Positions 40,458-48,791 of a stretch of 64,000 nucleotides of DNA are shown here, in pieces. The stretch's first letter is position 1, and each line of letters opens with the position of its first letter. The DNA is from Opitutia bacterium (lineage in GTDB: Bacteria; Verrucomicrobiota; Verrucomicrobiia; Opitutales; Opitutaceae). Where the stretch lies: assembly GCA_016190985.1 (NCBI GenBank), contig JACPPI010000012.1, positions 1 to 64,000 of the forward strand, given 5' to 3'. The translations under genes and the position numbers were made by a program. Under the pieces are notes generated by a model that searched no databases, had not been told where the DNA came from, and saw only the letters and a list, made by a program, of their open reading frames with translations.

Positions 40458-42581
40458 CTACGGCTCGAGCTGAAACCCGCCGCCGGCCTCCAGCGTGAGC
40501 ACGGTCAGCCGGCCGGGAAGGGCGCGGACTTCGGCGCTCCACGTCCGGGCGGGCGCGCCCGCCTCGCGCCGGGTGGCGACGCTCACGCTCACCTGGTGCG
40601 CGCCCGGGGTGAGCGGCACGCGCATTTCCCCGACCGAGGCGCCGTCGGACTTGAAGCCCTTGGGCTGGAACACGCGCTCCTCGGCGCGGCCGTCCACCTC
40701 GATGCGCACCACGACGGGCGTGCGGTTGCGCCGGGCCGGCTGCGCCGTGCGCATGTGGACGGGCCGGGTGTCGTGCGCCGGGTCGGGCAGGGCCGCCGCC
40801 GCGCCGGAAATCCATTCGCCGTAGGCGCGGAAGGTGAACACGAATTCCGCCTCCGCCGGCGCCGGGTTGCGGAAGGGCGCGTCGCTGGCGGCCAGCAACG
40901 CGGCCAGCAGGACGACCGTGACCACCAGCCCGGCCGCCCACGGCGCGAGCGGCCGGCCGGCGGGCCGGGCCGGCGCGGGGGCTTGCGCGCGCAGGCGCGC
41001 CGCCGCTTCGGTGAGCAAATGCGGACGCAACGGGTCGTAATTCACATGCGCCACCTTGCGCGGGTCGGCGCGGGTCGGCCGGAAGGCGGGTTCGCGCGTG
41101 CCGCCCAGCCGCGCCGGCAGCCACGTGTTGCCCTCCTTGCAGAACGCCTCGCTGGAGCCGCAGCCCACGATGAGCACGGCGGCCACGCCCTTGCCGATGA
41201 GGCGCTCGACGAGCTTGGGCTCGATCCAGCCGGCGCACGGGATCGGGCGCACCGCGTAGCCGGGCAGCCGCCGCGCCCACGCGACGCGGTCAAAGAGTTC
41301 CCAGCCGCCGTCGGACTGCGCGCAGACAAAAGCGAGCGCGGGGGGCGCGCCGCGGGCGGCCTCGGCCGCAACGAACGCCTCCAGCTCGCGCGTGACCTGC
41401 TGGGCGTCGAACCAAGCCAGGCCGATGCCCTGCGTGTCGCAGGCCCCGGCGCACACGCCGCAGCCGATGCAGCGCGCGGGATCGATCTGCGCCTGCGAGG
41501 GGAACGGCTTCCCGTCGGTGCGCGGCACCATCGTGATCGCGCCGAACGGGCAGTCGTGCGAGCAGAGCGTGCAGGAGAAGCAGCGCGCGATGTTGACCGT
41601 GGCCTGAAACACCGGGCGCGGCCGGCGCCGGGCCAGCCACCACGGCACCGTCACCAGTCCGGCCGTCGTCAGCAGCGCCGCCAGCCAGATGCCGCCGCCC
41701 GAGAGGCGCGCGGTGATCGCCAGCGGCCAGAGATACCACCAGTCCATCGTGAAACGCACGGGCTTGACCGCCATGTGCGCGACCGCGGCGTTGGTCGCCG
41801 GATAGGCGAGGGCCGCCGCCAGCACCGCGCCTGTCAGCCACGCCGAGAGCCGCCAGTCGGGCAGCAGTTGCGAGCGGCTCAACCGCGCCAGATGCAGCGC
41901 CAGGCCGCCGGCGATGCCCAGCGGCAGCGCCAGGTGCAGGAAAAACACCACGAAGAACAGCAGCGACGGCACGGTGCGGTCCGACGTGAACAGCCGCAGC
42001 ATCGGCTCGCCGAACACGGGGAGCACGTCGAGCGCGCGGATGCTGTCGAGCGCGAGCAGCTGGGCGCGCTGGTCCCACACCAGCCAGTAGCCGCTCCACC
42101 CGATGAACCACACGAGCCCGAGCAGCGCGATCCCGCTGACCCAGGCGAGCCAGCGGGCGTCGGCGAACTTGCGCGCAAAAAAGGTCCGCCCGGCGTGCGC
42201 GAGCACCAGCAGCATGACGAGGTCGGACGAGTAGCGGTGCACGCTGCGCACGAGGCCGCCCAGGGAGCGCGGCCCGAGGTCCGCCAGCGAGCGCCACGCC
42301 AGTTGCACGCTGGCCGAATACCAGATGAGCAGGAGCACGCCCGAGAGGGTCGCGAGCGCCAGCATGGCGTTCGCCGCCGGCCCCAGTTGGGCGAGGGGGT
42401 TGAGTTCGCGCGGCAGCCACCGTTCAAGCAGTGCGTCCAGCCGCGTGCCGGCCCCGTCGAGCGCGGCGAGGAGCCGCGCGGCGCGCACGGGCGGCGGCGG
42501 CGGCAGGCTGCCGGGAGCCACCGGCGATGGGCCGAGCGTTTCGGCCAGCGCCTCGCAATCCGGATCAGGGTGCGCACTCAT
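40458..42581 (-). CDS. Cytochrome b-ferredoxin-MvhD fusion protein
   Basis: A 707-residue membrane protein combining four parts. Residues about 75-320 resemble cytochrome b/b6, with heme histidines in SVHRYSSDLVMLLVLAHAG and further helices. Residues about 340-395 hold two 4Fe-4S motifs (CFSCTLCSHDCP, CIGCGVCAGACD). Residues about 420-540 match the MvhD/FlpD hydrogenase iron-sulfur subunit (FVCAQSDGG, CAGWIEPKLVERL and VGCGSSEAFCKEGN). Another helix and a C-terminal beta domain follow. It closes the NO reductase operon. It may link a low-potential or heterodisulfide-type donor to quinone, but no such fusion function is established. Confidence 0.85.
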   Translation of the reverse strand: MSAHPDPDCEALAETLGPSPVAPGSLPPPPPVRAARLLAALDGAGTRLDALLERWLPRELNPLAQLGPAANAMLALATLSGVLLLIWYSASVQLAWRSLADLGPRSLGGLVRSVHRYSSDLVMLLVLAHAGRTFFARKFADARWLAWVSGIALLGLVWFIGWSGYWLVWDQRAQLLALDSIRALDVLPVFGEPMLRLFTSDRTVPSLLFFVVFFLHLALPLGIAGGLALHLARLSRSQLLPDWRLSAWLTGAVLAAALAYPATNAAVAHMAVKPVRFTMDWWYLWPLAITARLSGGGIWLAALLTTAGLVTVPWWLARRRPRPVFQATVNIARCFSCTLCSHDCPFGAITMVPRTDGKPFPSQAQIDPARCIGCGVCAGACDTQGIGLAWFDAQQVTRELEAFVAAEAARGAPPALAFVCAQSDGGWELFDRVAWARRLPGYAVRPIPCAGWIEPKLVERLIGKGVAAVLIVGCGSSEAFCKEGNTWLPARLGGTREPAFRPTRADPRKVAHVNYDPLRPHLLTEAAARLRAQAPAPARPAGRPLAPWAAGLVVTVVLLAALLAASDAPFRNPAPAEAEFVFTFRAYGEWISGAAAALPDPAHDTRPVHMRTAQPARRNRTPVVVRIEVDGRAEERVFQPKGFKSDGASVGEMRVPLTPGAHQVSVSVATRREAGAPARTWSAEVRALPGRLTVLTLEAGGGFQLEP

Positions 42582-42611
42582 CGGCTCAAGTTCCCGGCGG
42601 CGCCCCCGTGT

Positions 42612-42636
42612 CTTTGTAACCTATTAGGTTACAAAG
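42612..42636. repeat. Perfect 25-bp palindrome in the NO reductase operon
   Basis: CTTTGTAACCTA and TAGGTTACAAAG flank a single central base. It lies in the gap between the SCO gene and the cytochrome b fusion. It could be an operator, but related copies inside coding regions favour a mobile palindrome. Confidence 0.7.
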
Positions 42637-42667
42637 TCGCGGGGGGCGCGCTCTCGCCGGGGCGGAC

Positions 42668-43681
42668 TCATTGCGGGGTTGAGGCGGCATTCGGTTCATC
42701 GAGCAACGCGCGCAGGCCGGCGCGGAGCCAGGACTGGTGGCGCGGGTTGAGCGTGAACCGGTAGGCAATGTGTCCGGAGCGGTCGAGCAGCAGAAACAGG
42801 TTGGCGTGGCCGATGACGCCGGTCCGCGGATCACGCGTGGCGGAAAACTGCAGCCGGGTCAGCGCCTCGTGCATCGCGGCGGGTTGCGCGGTGTTGGCAT
42901 AGCGGAACCCGGGGTGGGCCAGCCCGCGGCCTTCGGCCACGAGGTTCATCAGCTCGGCGGTCTCGTATTCCGGGTTGAGGGACAGCGCCACGATGCTGAG
43001 GTCGGCGCGGGCGGCGGCCGGCAGCTCGGCGAGGATCTTTTTCAATTCCAGGAAAATCTCGGGGCAGGCCGTGGTGCAGGCGGCGTAGACGCCGGTGACG
43101 AGCACGACGCGGCCGCGCAGGTCGGCGAAGCGGAAAGGCGCGCCCTTCTGGTCCACGAACGGCGTGTCGGGCGGATCGAGCCGGACCCGGATGCGCTCCG
43201 CTGGAAACGGCGGCAGCGCCACGGCCCGCGCCGCGTCGGCGCGGGCGTAGAGCACGAGGCCGGCGACACAGGCGAAGACCAACCCGAGCGCGGTGGCGGC
43301 GGCGCGGGCGTGCGCCCGCCAGACGCGCGGGTGGCGCAGTTGGAGAAAAACCTTTTTCCACAGCAGCGCGGACACGCCGACGATGAAGAACGGCTCCAGC
43401 ATCATCACCGAGACGGCGAGCCACGAGATGCCGCCCGTGCGCGGGTCGCCGCGGTAGCACCAGAGCTGGAAGTCGCGCACGAAGTCGCCCAGCAGCCCGC
43501 CGTCGGTCGGGCCGAAGATGGTGAGCAGCAGGAACGCCTCGTAGGCCGCGAGGGCGGTGAGCAGGAATACCAGCAGGCCCGGCCCGGTGAGGAAGCGCTC
43601 GCCCGCCGAGCCGACCCGCGCGGCCGGCGCCGGCGGCAGGAGCGCCGGCGGTGGCGGGGCCAGGCTGAACGGGGCGGACAT
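42668..43681 (-). CDS. SCO-type copper chaperone with N-terminal membrane domain
   Basis: A 337-residue protein. Three hydrophobic helices in residues 35-150 precede a SCO domain with the copper motif CTTACP and the ligand histidine in GHANLFLLLD. Ordinary SCO proteins have one anchor helix; the extra helices make a small fusion. It lies 15 bases after the NO reductase catalytic subunit and should insert CuA into the subunit II encoded at 45410. The gene order subunit II, subunit I, SCO resembles the norSY-senC clusters of ammonia oxidisers. Confidence 0.88.
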   Translation of the reverse strand: MSAPFSLAPPPPALLPPAPAARVGSAGERFLTGPGLLVFLLTALAAYEAFLLLTIFGPTDGGLLGDFVRDFQLWCYRGDPRTGGISWLAVSVMMLEPFFIVGVSALLWKKVFLQLRHPRVWRAHARAAATALGLVFACVAGLVLYARADAARAVALPPFPAERIRVRLDPPDTPFVDQKGAPFRFADLRGRVVLVTGVYAACTTACPEIFLELKKILAELPAAARADLSIVALSLNPEYETAELMNLVAEGRGLAHPGFRYANTAQPAAMHEALTRLQFSATRDPRTGVIGHANLFLLLDRSGHIAYRFTLNPRHQSWLRAGLRALLDEPNAASTPQ

Positions 43682-43696
43682 GGGCGGGCGGCGCGC

Positions 43697-45400
43697 TCAG
43701 CGCACGGGCCAGACGTCGGCCAGCGCCTTCCAGTTGGCGAAGTAGTAGACCGCGAAGCAGGCGAGGAAGACCAGCGTGAGCACGATCGTGCCCTTGGTGG
43801 CGTAGTGGTCGTGGGCGAGCGAGCCGGGCTGGCTGCCGGCGAGCGCGGGCGGCGTGCCCCAGTCCGCCATGGCCCGGCCCTCGATCTTCTTCCCGAAGAA
43901 AAGCGTGCCGACGCACAGCAGCGCAAAGATCAGCAGGCCGGTGAACGCGAGCACGCCGCCGAGGCCCAGCACGCCGAGCCAGAGGTGCGCCGCGGGGCCG
44001 TAGACGCCCTGGGCGTCGATGTCCCAGCTGCGGCGCGGCACGCCCATGGAGCCGGCGAACGACATGCCGAAGGCGAGCATGGTGATGCCGAGGCCGAAGA
44101 TCCACGGCTGCACGCGGGCGGCGCCGCGCCAGATGAAGTCGCGCTGGAAGATGAGCGGGACCACGTAGTAGGCCAGGGCCATGAACGCCAGCGTGGTGCC
44201 GCCGACCACGGTGACATGGAAGTGGCCGGGGATGCGCAGCGTGTTGTGCGCGATGATGTTGATCTGCTGCGTGCCGAGGGTGACGCCGGTGATGCCGCCG
44301 AGGAAACCGAAGATCACCACCGAGAGCGCGGTGCCGGAAAAGGCGGGGTTTTTCCACGGCAGCGCCGCAACCCAGCCGAAGATGCCGCCGGTGTAGCCCT
44401 TCTCGCGCATGGCGACCTCAATGCCGGCCGGCACGGTGAAGCCGTGGACCATCGAGGCCAGCACGGCGAGATACATGGCGTAGGAGGTGTTCCAGATCTT
44501 CCAGGTCGCGCCGACGCCGGGATCGACGAGCAGGTGGTGCGCCGAGGCGAGGTTGATGAAGAGGATGTAGAGCACGAACGCCGTGCGGCAGACCGCCTCG
44601 TTGATCGGGCGCGCGCCGACGGTGATGTGCGAGAGCAGATACCAGACGGCGACCATCGCGCAGACGTTGACCTGCTGCGACTGGTGGCCGAGACCCCACC
44701 AGATGAGGCGATACCACTGCGGGTCGGGCTGCGGCGTCCAGCCCATCGAATAGGTGAAGGTCGGGATCATCACCACCGCGCCGTGCAGCAGGGTGACGAC
44801 GGCGATGATGGCGGCGGCGAGCGCGCCGAAGGTCACGATCGGCATGGAGCCGGTGTAGGCGCCGTCGCGCTTGGCGACGTAGAGCGTGGCGAAGAAGTTG
44901 AACACGCCGGTGAGCGTGCCGACCGCGACGAGGATGATGCCGAGGTAGAAGGCCGGGTGCGCCAGCAGGGGCAGGTAGGAGGTCATCATCACGTCGGCCT
45001 GGCCGGCGAGGATGATGTAGTCGACCATGACGGCGCCGGCGAGCATCAGCAGGAACGACGCCCAGGCGACCTTGCGGGAGAAGAGCCGGGCGTTGAGCGG
45101 CGTGGTGCAGGCGAAACAGAGGATGGCGACCTCGAAGAAGAGGATCCACAGGATCAGCATGTTGATGCCGTGGAAGGTGAGGATGCGGTAGAACCAGTCG
45201 ACCGGCAGCAGGTGCACCGTCTGCCAGCGCGTGAGCGCGAGGAGCAGCGCGGCGACGCCGCCCAGCAGCAGGAAGACGATGCCGCAGACGGCGTTGAGCT
45301 TGATGAAGCGCTGGGCGTCGAGGCAGACGCCGAGGCCGGTGGTGCCGCAGACGCGGGCGGGGGTGCCGGGGGCGGCGAGGTTGTGGGATGAAGTGGACAT
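43697..45400 (-). CDS. Heme-copper oxidase family subunit I, probable NO reductase
   Basis: A 567-residue twelve-helix-type protein. All six metal-ligand histidines are visible: H77 (TFHGIN), H239 (GLGHQSQQ), the H288-H289 pair (SAHHLL), and H393 and H395 (PGHFHVT). At position 243, where oxygen reductases have the cross-linked tyrosine of GHPEVY, this protein has Gln (GHQSQQ). Loss of that Tyr is the hallmark of NO-reducing members of the superfamily. Together with a CuA subunit II, a SCO gene and DNR-type control, this supports a CuA-type NO reductase of the sNOR/eNOR class. Oxygen reduction cannot be fully excluded. Confidence 0.85.
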   Translation of the reverse strand: MSTSSHNLAAPGTPARVCGTTGLGVCLDAQRFIKLNAVCGIVFLLLGGVAALLLALTRWQTVHLLPVDWFYRILTFHGINMLILWILFFEVAILCFACTTPLNARLFSRKVAWASFLLMLAGAVMVDYIILAGQADVMMTSYLPLLAHPAFYLGIILVAVGTLTGVFNFFATLYVAKRDGAYTGSMPIVTFGALAAAIIAVVTLLHGAVVMIPTFTYSMGWTPQPDPQWYRLIWWGLGHQSQQVNVCAMVAVWYLLSHITVGARPINEAVCRTAFVLYILFINLASAHHLLVDPGVGATWKIWNTSYAMYLAVLASMVHGFTVPAGIEVAMREKGYTGGIFGWVAALPWKNPAFSGTALSVVIFGFLGGITGVTLGTQQINIIAHNTLRIPGHFHVTVVGGTTLAFMALAYYVVPLIFQRDFIWRGAARVQPWIFGLGITMLAFGMSFAGSMGVPRRSWDIDAQGVYGPAAHLWLGVLGLGGVLAFTGLLIFALLCVGTLFFGKKIEGRAMADWGTPPALAGSQPGSLAHDHYATKGTIVLTLVFLACFAVYYFANWKALADVWPVR

Positions 45401-45409
45401 GGCGGTGCG

Positions 45410-45961
45410 TTATTCGACGAAGATTTTGCCGGTCATGGCGTGGTGGCCGGCGCCGCAGAATTCATTGCAGACGATGGTGAACTCGCCCTTGGAGGTCGGC
45501 GTGAGGGTCAGCACGTGGTCGTAGCCGGGGACCACCTGGAAGTTCATGTTGAGCGGTTGGAGCGAGAAGCCGTGCTGCAGGTCGAGCGACGAGAGGTGGA
45601 GCCGGTAGGTCTCGCCCTGCCGCAGGCGCAGGGCCGGATACCACTGCCACATGCGGCCGATCAGATAGACATCGCCGCCGGCGGGCGGCTCGACGAGGGG
45701 CAGCTCCTGGCCCAGCGGGTTGGCGATCGGGTTCTTGAACGTGCCGACGCGGTTGGCGGCGACGAACTTTTCCGTGCGCGCGAGGAAATCGGCGGGCTTG
45801 ACCGTGTAGGCCTCGCCGGTGCTGTTCTGTTTGCCGCGGAAATGCCAGTAGGGCATCATCAGCGACATCACGAAGCACCAGAGGATGGCGCAGCCGAGCC
45901 AGAGTTTCTCGTGGCCGGCGGGCGCGTGGAACCAGGGGGAGGTGAGGGGACGCAGGCTCAT
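45410..45961 (-). CDS. CuA-containing subunit II of the NO reductase
   Basis: A 183-residue protein with one N-terminal membrane helix (about residues 20-40) and a cupredoxin domain holding the CuA ligands: a histidine in DLQHGFSL and the CNEFCGAGHHAM segment with two cysteines, a histidine and a methionine. It takes electrons from periplasmic cytochrome c. It is ten bases upstream of the catalytic subunit. It has one transmembrane helix in place of the two usual for aa3 oxidases, as in B-type and NOR-type subunit II. Confidence 0.88.
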   Translation of the reverse strand: MSLRPLTSPWFHAPAGHEKLWLGCAILWCFVMSLMMPYWHFRGKQNSTGEAYTVKPADFLARTEKFVAANRVGTFKNPIANPLGQELPLVEPPAGGDVYLIGRMWQWYPALRLRQGETYRLHLSSLDLQHGFSLQPLNMNFQVVPGYDHVLTLTPTSKGEFTIVCNEFCGAGHHAMTGKIFVE

Positions 45962-45973
45962 GGGGGCGGGGGG

Positions 45974-46123
45974 TCAGGGCAGCAGGGCGGGTTTGGTGAA
46001 CAGGAGTTCGATCCAGCCCCACACGGTGTAGGAGAGGATGGGGATGAGGACGCCGAGGACGAGGAGCAGCCAGGGGTTGTCCAGCACGCGCTGCCACGGA
46101 TGTTTTTCGGTTTCGTTTTTCAT
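45974..46123 (-). CDS. Small single-helix subunit in the NO reductase operon
   Basis: A 49-residue protein starting MKNETEKHPWQRVLDNP with one membrane helix (WLLLVLGVLIPILSYTVWGW) and a short tail. The start at 46123 follows the preceding stop by 11 bases. It resembles the accessory small subunits of heme-copper oxidases such as CcoQ-like or subunit IIa peptides. Its role is probably structural. Confidence 0.7.
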   Translation of the reverse strand: MKNETEKHPWQRVLDNPWLLLVLGVLIPILSYTVWGWIELLFTKPALLP

Positions 46124-46134
46124 GGTGATAAAGA

Positions 46135-47562
46135 TCAGGCGAGGGGCGCGGCGCGGCGGCGCCACGCCGCGAGGTGGGACAGCATCACCGCGAGGAAAAA
46201 GATCCCGCCGGCCACCGCGACGAGCCCGCCCAGGCCCATGACGCTCAGGCCGAGGTATTCGCCGAGGGAGCGGACGTGCTGCTCGACGCCATATTGCTTG
46301 CGGCCCAGCCCGTAGGCCCCGGCCAGCGCGAACCCGAGGCCGAAGACGGCCTGGCCGCCGCCGAAGAGCAGGAGTTGCAGGCGCGCGCGCCGGAGCGGCG
46401 CCGGGGTCGCGCCCGCCGGCGCCACCGCCGTGCAGAAATCATACGCCGCCGCCATCAACGCGATGGTCACGGCGCCGATGGCGCAATGGTAGTGGCCGGG
46501 CACCAGCGTGCTGGAGCCCCGGATCAGCGAGCCCAGCAGGAAACCCAGCACGGTGAGCAGCGCGCTGCCGGCGAGGCCGGTGAAGCGGTGGTCGCGCCAG
46601 CCGGCGCCCGCGCGATGACGCCACACATCCGCGCCCGCCACCCCCAGCACGACGAGCACGGCCGGGAAGAGCGTCCAGCGCATCAGGTGCGTGGCCATGG
46701 AGAAATAGAGCGTCCCGGTCGTGCCTTGGAAGGCCAGCAGCGGCATGACCGCCTGCGGCGCCACCAGCGCCAGCATCAGCGCCAGGGTGACGGCCGGCGT
46801 GAGCGCCTCGCGGCCGGACCAGCGGCGCAGCAGGTGCAGCCACAGCGCCAGCATGAGCGCGACATTGCCCGCCTGCAGCACGTGCCCGCCGCCCCAGAAC
46901 AGCAGCTCGTAATAGGCGCCGGGCGCCGCGGCGGGAGTGGTCCACCAGGCCCCGATGAACGTGAGGAGCGCGAGCAGGTTGGCCGCGGCCGACGCGCGCA
47001 GGGCCACGACGACGGCGGGCGCCAGCGCGCGCCCGTCGGTGCGCGCGGGCGTCAGCAAGGCGTGCAGGAAAAACAGGCCGGCGCCGGCAAACCAACAGAC
47101 CAAGCCGGTGAAAAATACCGGATGATCGATCACCGGCACATAGTTGGAGAGCACGGGCCGGGCGCCCGGCATGAGCGCCCCGGCGAGCAGGCCGGTGACG
47201 CCCGCGCCGGCCAGCGCGAAGGCGGCCGTGGTCACGCGGCGCGACAACTGCGGGCCAAGCGCCAGCCCGAGGAAGGCCAGCGTGCCGGCCTGAAACCAGA
47301 TCACGATCGCCAGATCGACATGCACGACCAGGGCGCGTTTGAAAAACAGCGGGTCGGTGAACAGCCATCCGAGGAAGGGCAGCCGGCCGACGACGAGCAG
47401 CAGGGAAAGCAACCCGGCCAGCACCAGGCTGCCGATGGCGAAAAGGAACCAACCCTGCGCCGGACTGTAGCCCGGGATCTTGGTGGTGGCGGTCTGTCCG
47501 CGACCAGCCAGCGGCGCGGTGAGCGCCGGATGTCGGGACATGGAGGCCGCAGGCGGGGGCAT
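46135..47562 (-). CDS. Second heme-copper-oxidase-like membrane protein with incomplete metal site
   Basis: A 475-residue polytopic protein related to subunit I of the heme-copper superfamily. Visible histidines are H81 (VVHVDLA), H227 (GGGHVLQ), and H357 and H359 (PGHYHCA). The usual His-His pair of helix VII is reduced to one histidine in ATHLMRW, so a complete copper or non-heme iron site looks unlikely. It is the first gene of the operon, directly after a DNR-type box. It may be an electron-transfer or assembly partner of the NO reductase, or a divergent NOR. The start at 47562 gives an almost leaderless transcript; an ATG at 47541 is an alternative. Confidence 0.75.
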   Translation of the reverse strand: MPPPAASMSRHPALTAPLAGRGQTATTKIPGYSPAQGWFLFAIGSLVLAGLLSLLLVVGRLPFLGWLFTDPLFFKRALVVHVDLAIVIWFQAGTLAFLGLALGPQLSRRVTTAAFALAGAGVTGLLAGALMPGARPVLSNYVPVIDHPVFFTGLVCWFAGAGLFFLHALLTPARTDGRALAPAVVVALRASAAANLLALLTFIGAWWTTPAAAPGAYYELLFWGGGHVLQAGNVALMLALWLHLLRRWSGREALTPAVTLALMLALVAPQAVMPLLAFQGTTGTLYFSMATHLMRWTLFPAVLVVLGVAGADVWRHRAGAGWRDHRFTGLAGSALLTVLGFLLGSLIRGSSTLVPGHYHCAIGAVTIALMAAAYDFCTAVAPAGATPAPLRRARLQLLLFGGGQAVFGLGFALAGAYGLGRKQYGVEQHVRSLGEYLGLSVMGLGGLVAVAGGIFFLAVMLSHLAAWRRRAAPLA

Positions 47563-47568
47563 GGCTAG

Positions 47569-47610
47569 GTTGTAGCCCAAAGCCGCCCGCCCGGCCTTGA
47601 CCCAAGTCAA
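47569..47610 (-). promoter_or_regulatory. FNR/DNR-type box and -10 of the NO reductase operon
   Basis: On the minus strand the box TTGACTTGGGTCAA (47610-47597) is centred 29.5 bp before TACAAC (47574-47569). The start codon is at 47562. The same spacing is seen at nirK2 and ric. Confidence 0.75.
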
Positions 47611-47622
47611 GGAGTGCCGGGC

Positions 47623-48219
47623 TCAGGGAAAGAGCAGTTGCGAGTGCCACCCGCCCGCGGTCCTGGTGAAGCGGACGCGCTCGTGCAGCCGGAACGGCTT
47701 CTCCTGCCAGAACTCGATCATCTCCGGCGCGACGCGGTAGCCGGACCAGTCGGGCGGCCGCGCCACGGGGCCCAGGCCGAACCGCAGGGCAAACGCCGCG
47801 CAGTTGCGGGCCAGTTCCAGCGGGTCATGCATCGGCTGGGACTGGTGCGAGGCCCAGGCGCCGATCTGGCTGAACCGGGGCCGGGTCGCGAAGTAGGCGT
47901 CGGCCTCGGCGTTGGTCACGCACTCCGCCCGGCCGGAGACCCGGACCTGGCGCCCGAGCTGGTTCCAGTAGAAGCAGAGCGCGGCGCGGGGATTGGCTGT
48001 CAGCTCGGCGGCCTTCGGGCTGTCGAGGTGGGTGTAGAAGACGAAGCCGCGTTCATCGGCGTGCTTGAGGAGCAGCATGCGCACGTGGGGCGCGCCGTCG
48101 GCGCCGGCGGTGGCCACGGCCATGGCGGTGGGCTCGGGCAAGCCGGCCTCATCCGCCTCGCCGAGCCATGCCTGGAATCGGGCGATCGGATCCTGTCCGT
48201 CGGGGGCGGTGGAGCTCAC
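47623..48219 (-). CDS. pdxH: Pyridoxamine/pyridoxine 5'-phosphate oxidase
   Basis: A 198-residue FMN enzyme making pyridoxal phosphate. Family blocks are [43 protein letters not shown] and the C-terminal signature [18 protein letters not shown]. Length is slightly short, as in many bacteria. It overlaps the upstream 48216 gene by four bases (ATGA), so it is transcribed from the two-box promoter of that gene. Confidence 0.92.
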   Translation of the reverse strand: MSSTAPDGQDPIARFQAWLGEADEAGLPEPTAMAVATAGADGAPHVRMLLLKHADERGFVFYTHLDSPKAAELTANPRAALCFYWNQLGRQVRVSGRAECVTNAEADAYFATRPRFSQIGAWASHQSQPMHDPLELARNCAAFALRFGLGPVARPPDWSGYRVAPEMIEFWQEKPFRLHERVRFTRTAGGWHSQLLFP

Positions 48220-48704
48220 GTTCGGGTCGGCGTGCGGGCGGGGTGGCGGCGGGCGGGGGCTGCGGACGATCTTCCGGGCGCGCGCGGGGGGCGCGGCCGG
48301 GCGGATTTCCGGCGGATGGCTTCCCAGGCCCTGACTTCCCGCTGGGTGAGGTTGTGGATCACCTGTTTCAAGACGCCAAAGGTGGTGTCGCGGGTCGCGG
48401 GGTCCAGCAATTTCATCTCGGCCTGCAACAGGACCAGGCTTTCCAACAGCGCCTGCTCGCCGGCGCGGAAGTAGGCCTGCCAGGGGCTGGGGCTCTCGGC
48501 CAGGATCGCGCCCGGGCTGGATTTGGCCGGCGGGGGCTGCCGCAGCGCGGCGAAAATCTCGTCGAGGGAATGCTCCAGCCCGAACACCATGGTGTCGGGG
48601 TTCGCCAGCGGGGTGGTGACCTTCTCGATGCGGAGCAGGGCCTCCCAGCGGGCGCGGATCTGGGCGCGGCGCTGCCGCAACCCCGTGATGATTTCCTCCT
48701 GCAT
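48216..48704 (-). CDS. Uncharacterised helical protein upstream of pdxH
   Basis: A 162-residue protein beginning [20 protein letters not shown], predicted mostly helical up to residue 130, with a very basic proline- and arginine-rich tail ([18 protein letters not shown]). The helical part ([24 protein letters not shown]-like) is reminiscent of small sensor or RsbR-type N-domains, but no conserved catalytic motif is visible. Its two-box promoter places it in the respiratory regulon. Function unknown. Confidence 0.65.
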   Translation of the reverse strand: MQEEIITGLRQRRAQIRARWEALLRIEKVTTPLANPDTMVFGLEHSLDEIFAALRQPPPAKSSPGAILAESPSPWQAYFRAGEQALLESLVLLQAEMKLLDPATRDTTFGVLKQVIHNLTQREVRAWEAIRRKSARPRPPRAPGRSSAAPARRHPARTPTRT

Positions 48705-48713
48705 GTCGGTGCC

Positions 48714-48775
48714 ATTATGCGGCCAACGGGCCCGGCCGGCTGCGCAGTTATTGTGAACAGCTTCGCGTGCGTTGC
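48714..48775 (-). promoter_or_regulatory. Two-box promoter of the 48216-pdxH pair
   Basis: On the minus strand box 1 is GCAACGCACGCGAAG (48775-48761) and box 2 is ACAATAACTGCGCAG (48754-48740), starting 21 bp apart. After 20 bases the -10 candidate is CATAAT (48719-48714). The ATG at 48704 follows closely. Confidence 0.65.
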
Positions 48776-48791
48776 TGGCCCGGCGGCCGGG

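Noticed and set aside
43697-45400. Ordinary aa3-type oxygen reductase
   Set aside because: The tyrosine of the GHPEVY motif is replaced (GHQSQQ) and the operon has DNR-type control and denitrification neighbours, favouring NO reduction.
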